Positions 1 through 6,542 of a stretch of DNA of 15,021 bases are shown one piece after another; the stretch's first letter is position 1, and each line of letters starts with the position of its first letter. The DNA lies in NCBI GenBank assembly GCA_964458655.1, contig CAYWJT010000061.1, positions 1 through 15,021 on the forward strand. Reading direction: 5' to 3'. The notes beneath the pieces were generated by a model that saw only the letters and a list, made by a program, of their open reading frames with translations, ran no database searches and had not been told where the DNA came from. A program made the position numbers and the translations under genes. The stretch comes from CAYWJT01 sp964458655. Lineage in GTDB: Bacteria > Acidobacteriota > Aminicenantia > Aminicenantales > Saccharicenantaceae.

Positions 1-29
1 CAGTAAAAAGTCAAATGTCGTTTTTTCAT
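1..29 (-). CDS. Start of an unidentified gene, cut by the window edge
   Basis: An ATG on the minus strand (29..27) opens a frame that stays open to the window edge and reads MKKRHLTFY. An AGGAGG Shine-Dalgarno sequence lies at 46..41, 11 bases before the ATG, which is slightly long but usable. The lysine/arginine-rich start could be the n-region of a signal peptide, but nine residues are too few to say. The gene is co-directional with the small membrane protein upstream of it, about 74 bases away. The product is unknown. Confidence 0.45.
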
Positions 30-75
30 GGTGCTGAACACCTCCTCGTCGTTCAGGAAAAACCACGGGGGAATT

Positions 76-96
76 CGCCTGCGGGTGAGTCAGGCG
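76..96 (-). terminator. GC-rich stem-loop after the small membrane protein gene
   Basis: CGCCTG at 76-81 and CAGGCG at 91-96 form a perfect 6-bp stem with a 9-base loop, 7 bases past the stop codon of the minus-strand membrane protein. No T-tract follows in the direction of transcription, so this is not a textbook intrinsic terminator. It could be a weak terminator or a 3' mRNA-protecting hairpin. Confidence 0.25.
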
Positions 97-103
97 GGAG
101 GCA

Positions 104-379
104 TCAGCGGCCTGGCGGGGATCGGCTGTAGATACCGATGACGAAGTCGACGGCTTCGGCTGGGGTGTTGACGAGCGTGAGGAACGCCAGAAGCACAAGC
201 GCGGGCAGAAGGAAAGCAGACGCCAAACCGGCGGCCAGCGACGCCGCCTGGAAATGGCAGGCCGGACAGGAGGTGCTTTCGAAGGGCGTCCTTTCCGTGT
301 GCAGGAAATTCGAGAGAAGCAGGGCGAGCAAAAAGCCGCCCAGGATGACGGCCAGAGAAAGCGCCCGTCGTCGACTCAT
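104..379 (-). CDS. Small two-helix membrane protein with a CPACH motif
   Basis: This 91-residue protein of unknown family starts at ATG 379. A positively charged N-terminus (SRRR) precedes a first hydrophobic segment at about residues 6-25. A short polar loop carries CPACH (C38, C41, H42), and a second hydrophobic segment spans about 45-70. With Arg at the N-terminus the loop should face outside the cytoplasm. CPACH fits the CxxCH pattern used for covalent c-type haem, but it could equally bind metal or act as a thiol pair. A TTG at 418 would add 13 residues. I prefer ATG 379 because TTG 418 lies inside the -35 box of a strong promoter just upstream. No Shine-Dalgarno precedes either start. 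It is transcribed in the same direction as the cyclase operon but appears to have its own promoter. Confidence 0.6.
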   Translation of the reverse strand: MSRRRALSLAVILGGFLLALLLSNFLHTERTPFESTSCPACHFQAASLAAGLASAFLLPALVLLAFLTLVNTPAEAVDFVIGIYSRSPPGR

Positions 380-389
380 CTTGCGGCCG

Positions 390-418
390 ATTATAAACGA
401 TTTATTTTGGGTTTGCAA
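390..418 (-). promoter_or_regulatory. Near-consensus sigma70-type promoter, probably leaderless mRNA
   Basis: On the minus strand TTGCAA (418..413) is followed after exactly 17 bases by a perfect TATAAT (395..390). The -10 to ATG distance is only 10 bases, so transcription should begin 2-4 bases before ATG 379, giving a leaderless or nearly leaderless message. The AT-rich spacer stands out from the GC-rich surroundings. The promoter would drive the CPACH membrane protein and perhaps the gene at the window edge. Confidence 0.65.
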
Positions 419-450
419 CCAGGGACCTTGACCTGGAAATCCGTGCGCCG

Positions 451-465
451 GCCGGGCCTCCCGGC
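451..465 (-). terminator. Short GC hairpin after the MscS-cNBD gene
   Basis: GCCGGG (451-456) and CCCGGC (460-465) make a perfect 6-bp all-GC stem with a 3-base loop, starting 6 bases past the stop codon of the channel gene at the end of the operon. There is no T-tract afterwards, so any termination would be weak or factor-dependent. Confidence 0.3.
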
Positions 466-471
466 GGCGGC

Positions 472-2040
472 TCAGCGGCCGAAGCCCATCAGGCGCTTCA
501 GGCGGGCCAGGATCGAGCCCTTGTCGGTGACCGCGGCTATGTCCTGTTCCGAAAGCTCCTTGATCTTGCGCAGGAAGGATTCGTTCTGCTTGTTGCGGCC
601 GCTGACCAGGCCGGCGATGACCTCGGCGACACCCGGGTTGCGTTCGAGGAGGAAGGCGAAATCGGCCTCGCCGATCTCGATGAGCTCGGCCTCTTCCTCA
701 ACGGCGCAGGTCGCGGTGCGCGGCATGCCCGTGAACAGGGACATCTCGCCCACGACGCCGCCGGGACCGATATGGAATTCCGAGGCGTAGCGCTTGCCCT
801 GCTCCTCGTAAACGATCTCGCCCCTGACCTTGCCCTCGGCCACGACGTAGCAGCATCGCCCCGGCTCGCCCTGTCTGAAAAGCACCTCGCCGGCCGTGTA
901 GCGGGCCCGCCTTGCCCGTCCCGCGAGCAGCCTCACTTCGGCCTCGGGCACGAGCAGCTCGCCCTCCTGGCTCCGCAGGAGCCCGGAATGCGCGAGATCC
1001 ATGAAGGCAAGTTCGCGCTCGGCTCGCTCTCGGCCGGCCGCAGCCTCAGGCCTCATGGCCTTGACGATGTCGCCGACGCGCTCGCCGACCGGGACGGGGA
1101 TCTCGATGCCCAGGCGTTTGAACCTGTACCAGACGTGTTTGGCCACCTCGCCCGCGACGACGTTCTTCTGGGCGAAGTCCGCGATCCAGAACCTCAGGAG
1201 GTAAGTGACACCGGTTTCCTCGTAGCTCTGGATGAAGGCCGTCGGGGCCGGCGTCTTCAGGACGCCCGGGACTTCGGAAGCGGCCGCGCAGGCCGCCTCC
1301 AGGACCACGGCCGGAGGCGCCTGCGGGCCGACCTTGAGCGGCAACGAAACCAGCGTGTCCTTGTTGGGCCGGGAATAGTTCACGATCATCTCGGACGCGA
1401 CGCTGCTGTTGGGTATGACCACGATATTCGCGGCCCGGTCGAGAAGCTGGGTCTCGCGCCAGTTCATCTCTTTCACGACGCCCTCGTGGGGGCCGATGCG
1501 GACCCAGTCTCCGCGGCCGAGCGAGCGCGTCATGTTCAGGGATATGCCGGCCAGGACGTTGCTCAGCACGCCCTGGAAGGCCAGGCCGATGATGGCCGTG
1601 AAAATGGCCGACGTCGTCAGGAGCGGCGAGATGTTGATGCCCAGCTTGCCTTTGAGCACCCAGAACAGGACCAGCACGTAGATGACGAAAAGCAGGAAAC
1701 CATGAAGGACGCCGGGCAGGTGCGGCGGCAGATTTTTCCGCTGGCGGCGGTAAAGAAGCCAGGCGTCGACCAGCTGCACGAGCAGGAAGGCCCCGAACAG
1801 GAGCACAGCGGCTTCGGCGTAGAGGCCGAACCTGGGGCTTGTCTCTACGATCTTTTTAGCGCCCGCCAATTTCGAGCCTAGCGCCGCGGCCAGGAACAGG
1901 GCCGGGAGCGAGACGCGCCGGAAGAAATCGACGCCGGCCTCGTTGGCCGGGCCTCGCAGCCCGGCCAGGACCTTCAGGATGAGCGCATAAACGGCCAGGG
2001 CGGCCGCTGCGGCCGCGGCGAAGACGAGCATGTCGTTCAT
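472..2040 (-). CDS. MscS-family channel fused to a cyclic-nucleotide-binding domain
   Basis: This 522-residue inner-membrane channel of the bCNG type combines an MscS pore with a C-terminal cNMP sensor. Hydrophobic helices lie near residues 4-24, 44-60, 73-97 and 110-130. The MscS pore helix and beta domain follow at about 134-320, including FQGVLSNVLAGI and the conserved IPNSSV stretch (209-214). The cNMP-binding domain spans about 365-480, with the phosphate-binding cassette GEMSLFTGMPRTAT at 431-444 (Glu432, Arg441 kept). A charged tail ends the protein. In known bCNG channels nucleotide binding gates or modulates the pore and response to tension is weak or lost; that is family knowledge, not shown here. 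The ATG overlaps the stop of the MBL hydrolase (ATGA), with GAGG 5 bases ahead, so the two are translationally coupled. It is the last gene of the cyclase operon and the obvious candidate effector. Confidence 0.92.
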   Translation of the reverse strand: MNDMLVFAAAAAAALAVYALILKVLAGLRGPANEAGVDFFRRVSLPALFLAAALGSKLAGAKKIVETSPRFGLYAEAAVLLFGAFLLVQLVDAWLLYRRQRKNLPPHLPGVLHGFLLFVIYVLVLFWVLKGKLGINISPLLTTSAIFTAIIGLAFQGVLSNVLAGISLNMTRSLGRGDWVRIGPHEGVVKEMNWRETQLLDRAANIVVIPNSSVASEMIVNYSRPNKDTLVSLPLKVGPQAPPAVVLEAACAAASEVPGVLKTPAPTAFIQSYEETGVTYLLRFWIADFAQKNVVAGEVAKHVWYRFKRLGIEIPVPVGERVGDIVKAMRPEAAAGRERAERELAFMDLAHSGLLRSQEGELLVPEAEVRLLAGRARRARYTAGEVLFRQGEPGRCCYVVAEGKVRGEIVYEEQGKRYASEFHIGPGGVVGEMSLFTGMPRTATCAVEEEAELIEIGEADFAFLLERNPGVAEVIAGLVSGRNKQNESFLRKIKELSEQDIAAVTDKGSILARLKRLMGFGR

Positions 2041-2906
2041 GCCGACCTCTTCTTTTTCTTGTTCTTGACGGTCCGGATAGTCAGTGTCATGCCCTCGCGG
2101 GCGGCTCTCACCCTGGGGAACAGGCGCCTGGCCCGGGCGAGCATGCTGCCGACACGGCGGTCGTTATGGTCAGGGCCGTGATGGCTCAGGACCAGCAGCC
2201 CGACTCCGGCCGCGTCCGCTAGCCTGACCGCCCTCAGCCAGGTGCTGTGGCCCCAGCCTCGCCTGCGCCGCAGTTCCGCGGGCGAGAAGGTCGAGTCGTA
2301 AACGAGACACGCGGCGTCACGGCAGAACTCGACCAGGGCCCTGTCGAACGGACCGGCGTCGGGTTCCGTGTCCGTGGCTATCACGACGGCCGTGTCGCCC
2401 TCGTCTATCCTGTAAGCGCAGGCGCCCCCGGGATGATTGACCTGGAGCGCGGTCACTTTCAGGCCGTCTATCATCGTTCCGGCCGGCCCGAGCTTATGGA
2501 ATCTCTTGACCGAAGGGGTTTTCCCGAAGGGCACGGGAAAATAAGGACCACCCATCAACCCCGCGAGCCGGGCCCTGACGACGGCGGCCGGCCAGGGCGA
2601 GTAAAAATTCAGAACGCCCCGCCGGGAATAGAGCGGCGCGAAAAAAGGAAGTCCGATGACATGGTCGAGATGGAAATGACTGAGCAGGATGTGAAGCTCG
2701 AGCCGGCCCCTGCCTCTGGCTTTGCCCCTGCCAGCGGCCTCCGCGAGTTCCTGGCCCAGGCCGCGGATGCCCGTCCCCGCGTCGACGATGACAGCGTCGC
2801 CCCGGCGCGAAACGACCCTCAGGCAATGCGTCTTGCCGCCGTATTTGGCGAACCATTTTCCGGAAACGGGGAATGTGCCCCTGACGCCGTGGAATTCTAT
2901 TTTCAT
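2037..2906 (-). CDS. MBL-fold metallo-hydrolase, candidate cyclic phosphodiesterase
   Basis: This 289-residue soluble metallo-beta-lactamase-fold hydrolase begins with the FHGVRGTFPVSG and KYGGKTHC pattern typical of the 'VRGS..YGGNTSC' hydrolase group. Metal ligands are visible in order: SHFHLDH at 76-82 (H77, H79, D81, H82), H158, D179 in ATDTE, H220 in GHSTW and HH at 242-243. HxHLDHxxG resembles the core of class II cNMP phosphodiesterases, although PhnP, RNase Z and other hydrolases share similar motifs. It has no signal peptide, so it should be cytosolic. The tail is very basic (KNKKKKRSA). AAGGAGGT lies about 5 bases before ATG 2906. The gene starts 12 bases after the cyclase stop and overlaps the channel gene by 4 bases. 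From this position I infer a role in removing the cyclase product; the substrate is unproven. Confidence 0.85.
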   Translation of the reverse strand: MKIEFHGVRGTFPVSGKWFAKYGGKTHCLRVVSRRGDAVIVDAGTGIRGLGQELAEAAGRGKARGRGRLELHILLSHFHLDHVIGLPFFAPLYSRRGVLNFYSPWPAAVVRARLAGLMGGPYFPVPFGKTPSVKRFHKLGPAGTMIDGLKVTALQVNHPGGACAYRIDEGDTAVVIATDTEPDAGPFDRALVEFCRDAACLVYDSTFSPAELRRRRGWGHSTWLRAVRLADAAGVGLLVLSHHGPDHNDRRVGSMLARARRLFPRVRAAREGMTLTIRTVKNKKKKRSA

Positions 2907-2918
2907 AGTGGACCTCCT

Positions 2919-5027
2919 TCATTTCTCCTTCAGGGTGAAAACGCCGTCCCAGCCTTCTGGCGGCGGCTCCTTCCGCATCGCGAGGCAGCGGCCGGCGTAG
3001 ACTTCCGCGACCGGGTCCCCGACCAGGCCCTCGAACAGGCGCAAGGCCTCCTCCCATCGCCTTTGCAGGTAAAGCCGCCTGGCCTCGTCGAAGAGCCTCA
3101 GCCTCTCGAGCAGCTCGGGCGCCGCGGCTGCGCGCTCCGCGATGATCTCATAGACCGCGACCGGCTCGGCCTTGCCGACAACTCGTATCAGGTCGACCTC
3201 CCTCCCGAGTATCTCGGACCGCGCCTGTTCGTAGGTGTTGCGGCCGGCCAGGATCGAGACCCGGTACTGCTTGCCGGCCCCTTCGAGGCGCGAGGCCAGG
3301 TTGATGGTGTCGCCCATGGCCGTGTAGTCGAAGCGCCGGCTCGAGCCCATGTTGCCCACGACGGCCGGGCCGGAGTTGAGGCCGACGCGCATGGCCACCG
3401 GTCTGCCGGTCAAGGCCTGGAAGCGCGGCCTGAGCTCGGCCAGGCGGGCCTGACAGAGCAGGGCCGCCCGGCAGCCGCGCAGGGCGTGGTCGGGCTGGTC
3501 GAGCGGCGCGTTCCAGAAAGCGATGATGGCGTCGCCCTCGTACTTGTCCAGCGTCCCGCCGCTCTCCAGGATTATCTCCGTCATCTCAGAAAGGTATTCG
3601 TTGAGGAAGTTGACCAGCTCCTCGGGCGAGAGCTTCTCCGAGATGGAGGTGAAGCCGGCGATGTCGGAGAAAAAGGAAGTGACCTCGCGCTTTTCGCCCC
3701 CGAGTTTGAGCCGGCCGGGGTCTTCCACGATGCGCTCGATGACCTGCGGGCTGAGGTAATGGCTGAAAACGCCTTTGATGAAGCGGCGCTGCCTGCCCTC
3801 CACGGTGTAATTGACCAAGGCCGCGCCCAGGAAGCCCAGAAGGACGGCGGTCTCGGGCGCCGCCAATCCCAACCATACGCCTGAGGCGAAGGCCGCCCGG
3901 GCCGCGGCGAAAGGCATGCTTAGCGCCGCCAGCAGAAAGAGGACCTGCTGCCAGACATGCTGCAGAAGGGAGGCCGTTGCCGCCGTGAAAACGGCGAATA
4001 CCAGCACCAGGGCGACGAGAATGAGAGTGCCGGATTCCCTGAAGGCGTCGCGGTGCATGATGTTGTCTAAGGCCGTCGCCTGTATCTCCACCCCGGGGAA
4101 GACCGGGCTCAGGGGCGTCGGCCTGAGGTCGAGGAGCCCGGGCGCGCTGCCGCCGACGAGGACGGTCTTGCCGGCGAATTCCTCGGGCCTGACCTGGGGC
4201 TCCAGTCCCTCTTCGATTCGCGCCCAGGAGTTGATGAGCGCGGCGATGGAATATGAGCGGTAGGTCCCGGCCGGTCCGTGGTAGCGAAGGATCATGCGGC
4301 CGTTCCGGTCCAGGGGGAGCGCGGTAAGTCCCCCTGTGAAGCCGGAGGCTCCGGCCAGCGCGAGCGGGATGGAAGGCAGGACCAGCTCCCGGTAACGGAA
4401 AGCCACAGGCAGCCGGCGGAAGACGCCGTCGGAGTCCGGCTCGAAAAGGATGTTGCCGGCGCCGCGGCAGGCCTCGAGAAGCGGGAGGACCGGGGTCGAA
4501 GCCGACCGTGCGGCCGGAAGCTCAATCCTGTGAGGTTCGCCTTCCCGCAGGCCGAACCTCCGCAGGAGTTCTACGGGCGGTTCTTCGTAGCCGGCCTCAA
4601 CACGGCTGAGCGAGAGGGCCAGGAAAACGTTGCCGGCCCGGGCCATGGCCGCGGCGAAGTCCTGGTCGTCCTCGACACCCGAGCGGGAGCTCTCGCTCAG
4701 GACGAGGTCGAAGAACACGGCCCGGGCGCCGCCGAGCTTGAGGAAATCGACCACGGCCGAGTAGAGCTGGCGCGGCCAGGGCCAGGGCAGGCCCTGCTCT
4801 TTCTCGAAGAAATCCAGGCTGTACTGGTCGATGAGCAGGATGACGATGTCTTTGTCGGCCCGGCCCGGGTCGCTCCAGAGACTTAACCGAAGGTCCCAGG
4901 ACTTCCACTCGATGGTCCTCAGGGCGCCTGCCCAGTGCGCCGCCATGGCCAGCGCGTAAGCGGCCAGGCCGATGAGCAGCCCCCGCCGGACTTTTTGGAG
5001 AGCCGCGCGCCTTTTCCTGCTTTCCAT
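2919..5027 (-). CDS. CHASE2-domain class III adenylate cyclase
   Basis: This 702-residue membrane sensor enzyme should convert ATP to cAMP. It has an N-terminal helix (about 15-35), a CHASE2 extracytoplasmic sensor domain (about 40-325), three helices (about 333-405) and a cytoplasmic cyclase domain (about 445-625). Catalytic residues are complete: metal aspartates D455 (FFSDIAGFT) and D499 (DKYEGDA), and transition-state N576 and R580 (GDTINLASR). Specificity residues K495 and T569 match ATP-using class IIIb enzymes rather than guanylate cyclases. A TPR-like segment at about 643-685 and a WDGVFTLKEK end are typical of this family. The ATG is the first start after an in-frame stop, but AAGGGG abuts it with no spacing, so initiation may be weak or coupled to the M48 gene, which ends 22 bases upstream. 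It is the third gene of a five-gene operon. Confidence 0.93.
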   Translation of the reverse strand: MESRKRRAALQKVRRGLLIGLAAYALAMAAHWAGALRTIEWKSWDLRLSLWSDPGRADKDIVILLIDQYSLDFFEKEQGLPWPWPRQLYSAVVDFLKLGGARAVFFDLVLSESSRSGVEDDQDFAAAMARAGNVFLALSLSRVEAGYEEPPVELLRRFGLREGEPHRIELPAARSASTPVLPLLEACRGAGNILFEPDSDGVFRRLPVAFRYRELVLPSIPLALAGASGFTGGLTALPLDRNGRMILRYHGPAGTYRSYSIAALINSWARIEEGLEPQVRPEEFAGKTVLVGGSAPGLLDLRPTPLSPVFPGVEIQATALDNIMHRDAFRESGTLILVALVLVFAVFTAATASLLQHVWQQVLFLLAALSMPFAAARAAFASGVWLGLAAPETAVLLGFLGAALVNYTVEGRQRRFIKGVFSHYLSPQVIERIVEDPGRLKLGGEKREVTSFFSDIAGFTSISEKLSPEELVNFLNEYLSEMTEIILESGGTLDKYEGDAIIAFWNAPLDQPDHALRGCRAALLCQARLAELRPRFQALTGRPVAMRVGLNSGPAVVGNMGSSRRFDYTAMGDTINLASRLEGAGKQYRVSILAGRNTYEQARSEILGREVDLIRVVGKAEPVAVYEIIAERAAAAPELLERLRLFDEARRLYLQRRWEEALRLFEGLVGDPVAEVYAGRCLAMRKEPPPEGWDGVFTLKEK

Positions 5028-5049
5028 CCCCTTGCTTTCAGACGGGGTC

Positions 5050-5949
5050 CTATTTCATCGCGGACATGGTCCGCCGGAAACGCTCCGTCCTCACGGACTG
5101 CTCGACCGGCGCGTTCTGCATGGCGGCAAGGGTCTTGCCGGCCCGGTCCAGCCTGTCGGCCGGGGCCGGGTGGGTCTTGAACCAGCCCAGCCCGCCTGAG
5201 GCCGGGGCTTCCTTCTTGAGTACCTCGAGGAAAGCGGTCAGGCCGGACGGTGAGTAGCCGGTACCCGCAGCGAACTTCAGGGCTAGCCCGTCGGCTTCAT
5301 ACTCGAACTTGCGGTCGTAGCCGCGCTCGACCAGCGTTGCTACGACATCGCCCAGGACGTCCTCGAAGACGCCGGCCAGCTTGGCCAGCTCTTCAGAGCC
5401 CGAACGCCTGGCGGCCTCGCTCCCGAGCAGCTTGAAAGCCTCGACCAGGCGCGCCTTCTTGATGGACTGCAGGCCGTGCCGGGCGGCCACGTGTCCGACC
5501 TCGTGGGCCAGGACCGCGGCCAGCATCTCTTCGTTGGCGCAGCGCCGGAGCAGGCCCCTGGTGATGAAGATGAAGCCGCCTGGGGCGGCCATGGCGTTGA
5601 CCTCGTCGGTGTCGAGGACCAGGAAATGATAGCCGGCGAAGGTTTCCGGCCGGTCCGAGGAGTAGACGACGGCCTGGCCCACGGTGTTGACGTAGCGGGT
5701 CAGGGCCTCGTTGTCGTAAGCCTTGTAACGGTCGAGCACGAGGGCCGCGACGCTGCGGCCGATGTAATATTCTTCTTCCTCGGTGACGTCGGCGAAACTC
5801 GAGCGCAGGGCCTCGCCGGTCCGGAGCAGGGCATCCCTGTCGGTTTCCGATATCCTGCCCTGCGAGGCCAGGGCGTCGACGCCCTTCTCTACGGCGGCGC
5901 AGGAGGCGGCCAGAAGGCAGGCGGCGATGACGAGCGGGAGCTTGTTCAT
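5050..5949 (-). CDS. M48-family zinc metallopeptidase, predicted lipoprotein
   Basis: This 299-residue exported protease resembles the BepA/LoiP/Oma1-like M48 group. The signal peptide ends in LAASC, a slightly atypical lipobox with Ala at -3, making C17 the lipidated residue. The zinc motif HEVGH is at 149-153, and the third ligand is probably E218 in EYEADGLA. THPAPADRL at 259-267 is the usual distal family motif. Such proteases act in the periplasm or at the outer membrane on misfolded envelope proteins. GGAGG precedes the ATG by 6 bases. The ATG overlaps the stop of the SH3 gene by 4 bases, and the cyclase follows after 22 bases. The context suggests envelope quality control linked to cyclase signalling, which is inference. 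Confidence 0.9.
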   Translation of the reverse strand: MNKLPLVIAACLLAASCAAVEKGVDALASQGRISETDRDALLRTGEALRSSFADVTEEEEYYIGRSVAALVLDRYKAYDNEALTRYVNTVGQAVVYSSDRPETFAGYHFLVLDTDEVNAMAAPGGFIFITRGLLRRCANEEMLAAVLAHEVGHVAARHGLQSIKKARLVEAFKLLGSEAARRSGSEELAKLAGVFEDVLGDVVATLVERGYDRKFEYEADGLALKFAAGTGYSPSGLTAFLEVLKKEAPASGGLGWFKTHPAPADRLDRAGKTLAAMQNAPVEQSVRTERFRRTMSAMK

Positions 5950-6431
5950 TTCGGGCCTCCGAACTCGCCGAGCTTGCCCTGCTTCATGAACTGCTCGACC
6001 TCGGCCGGCGGGACGCTTATTTTGAGCATTCTCTCGACCCAGGCGTAGTCGAGCCCGGCGTGACGGGCCTTGAAGGCTCCCTCGACGTCCTTGTTGAAAC
6101 CCTTGGCGGCCAGAGCCACCTCGCCCGTCGAGGCCCCGGTCTGGAGCGACCTGTTCGAGGCCAGGAGGTCGACCTTGCCGGCCTGGACGGCGCTGGAATG
6201 AAGCCAGCCCGCCAGCCCTTTGGAAGTCCTGACCTGGAACCAGCCGTCCTGGGCGCTGACCTTCTCGACCTTGTCGCCGGCCTGAAGCGTCGCGACGACG
6301 GGGGCGTAGAATTTCGGGTTCTTACGGATGTTGGTCGACTGGACCTTGACCACCAGCGTCTCGGCCAGGAGCAGGCCGACGAAAACGGCCAGCAAACCGA
6401 GGCCGAGTGCCGGCCAGAGCGGCTTTTTCAT
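5946..6431 (-). CDS. Exported or membrane-anchored bacterial SH3-domain protein
   Basis: This 161-residue protein has an N-terminal hydrophobic segment (about 5-23) that is either an uncleaved anchor or a signal peptide. A bacterial SH3 domain (about 25-85) follows, recognisable from STNIRKNPKF, LQAGDKVEKV, DGWFQVRT and GLAGWLHSS. The rest (about 95-161) is helical and charged and belongs to no family I recognise. SH3b domains usually bind peptidoglycan or envelope proteins outside the cytoplasm. AAAGGAGGT sits about 7 bases before ATG 6431. It is the first gene of the tight five-gene block and overlaps the M48 start (ATGA). It may be a partner or substrate adaptor of that protease, by context only. 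Confidence 0.82.
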   Translation of the reverse strand: MKKPLWPALGLGLLAVFVGLLLAETLVVKVQSTNIRKNPKFYAPVVATLQAGDKVEKVSAQDGWFQVRTSKGLAGWLHSSAVQAGKVDLLASNRSLQTGASTGEVALAAKGFNKDVEGAFKARHAGLDYAWVERMLKISVPPAEVEQFMKQGKLGEFGGPK

Positions 6432-6542
6432 CTCGAATACCTCCTTTTTCCCAAGGGCACACTATCATTCCAAAACGGGCGAACGCCGGGCGCTCAGCCG
6501 GTCCGGCCTCCGGCTCGGCATCGGGCAGGAAGCCGCAACCTG

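Noticed and set aside
2247..3884. Plus-strand open frame of 545 codons over the hydrolase and cyclase
   Set aside because: It spans two real minus-strand genes with clear motifs and has no recognisable domain or ribosome site.
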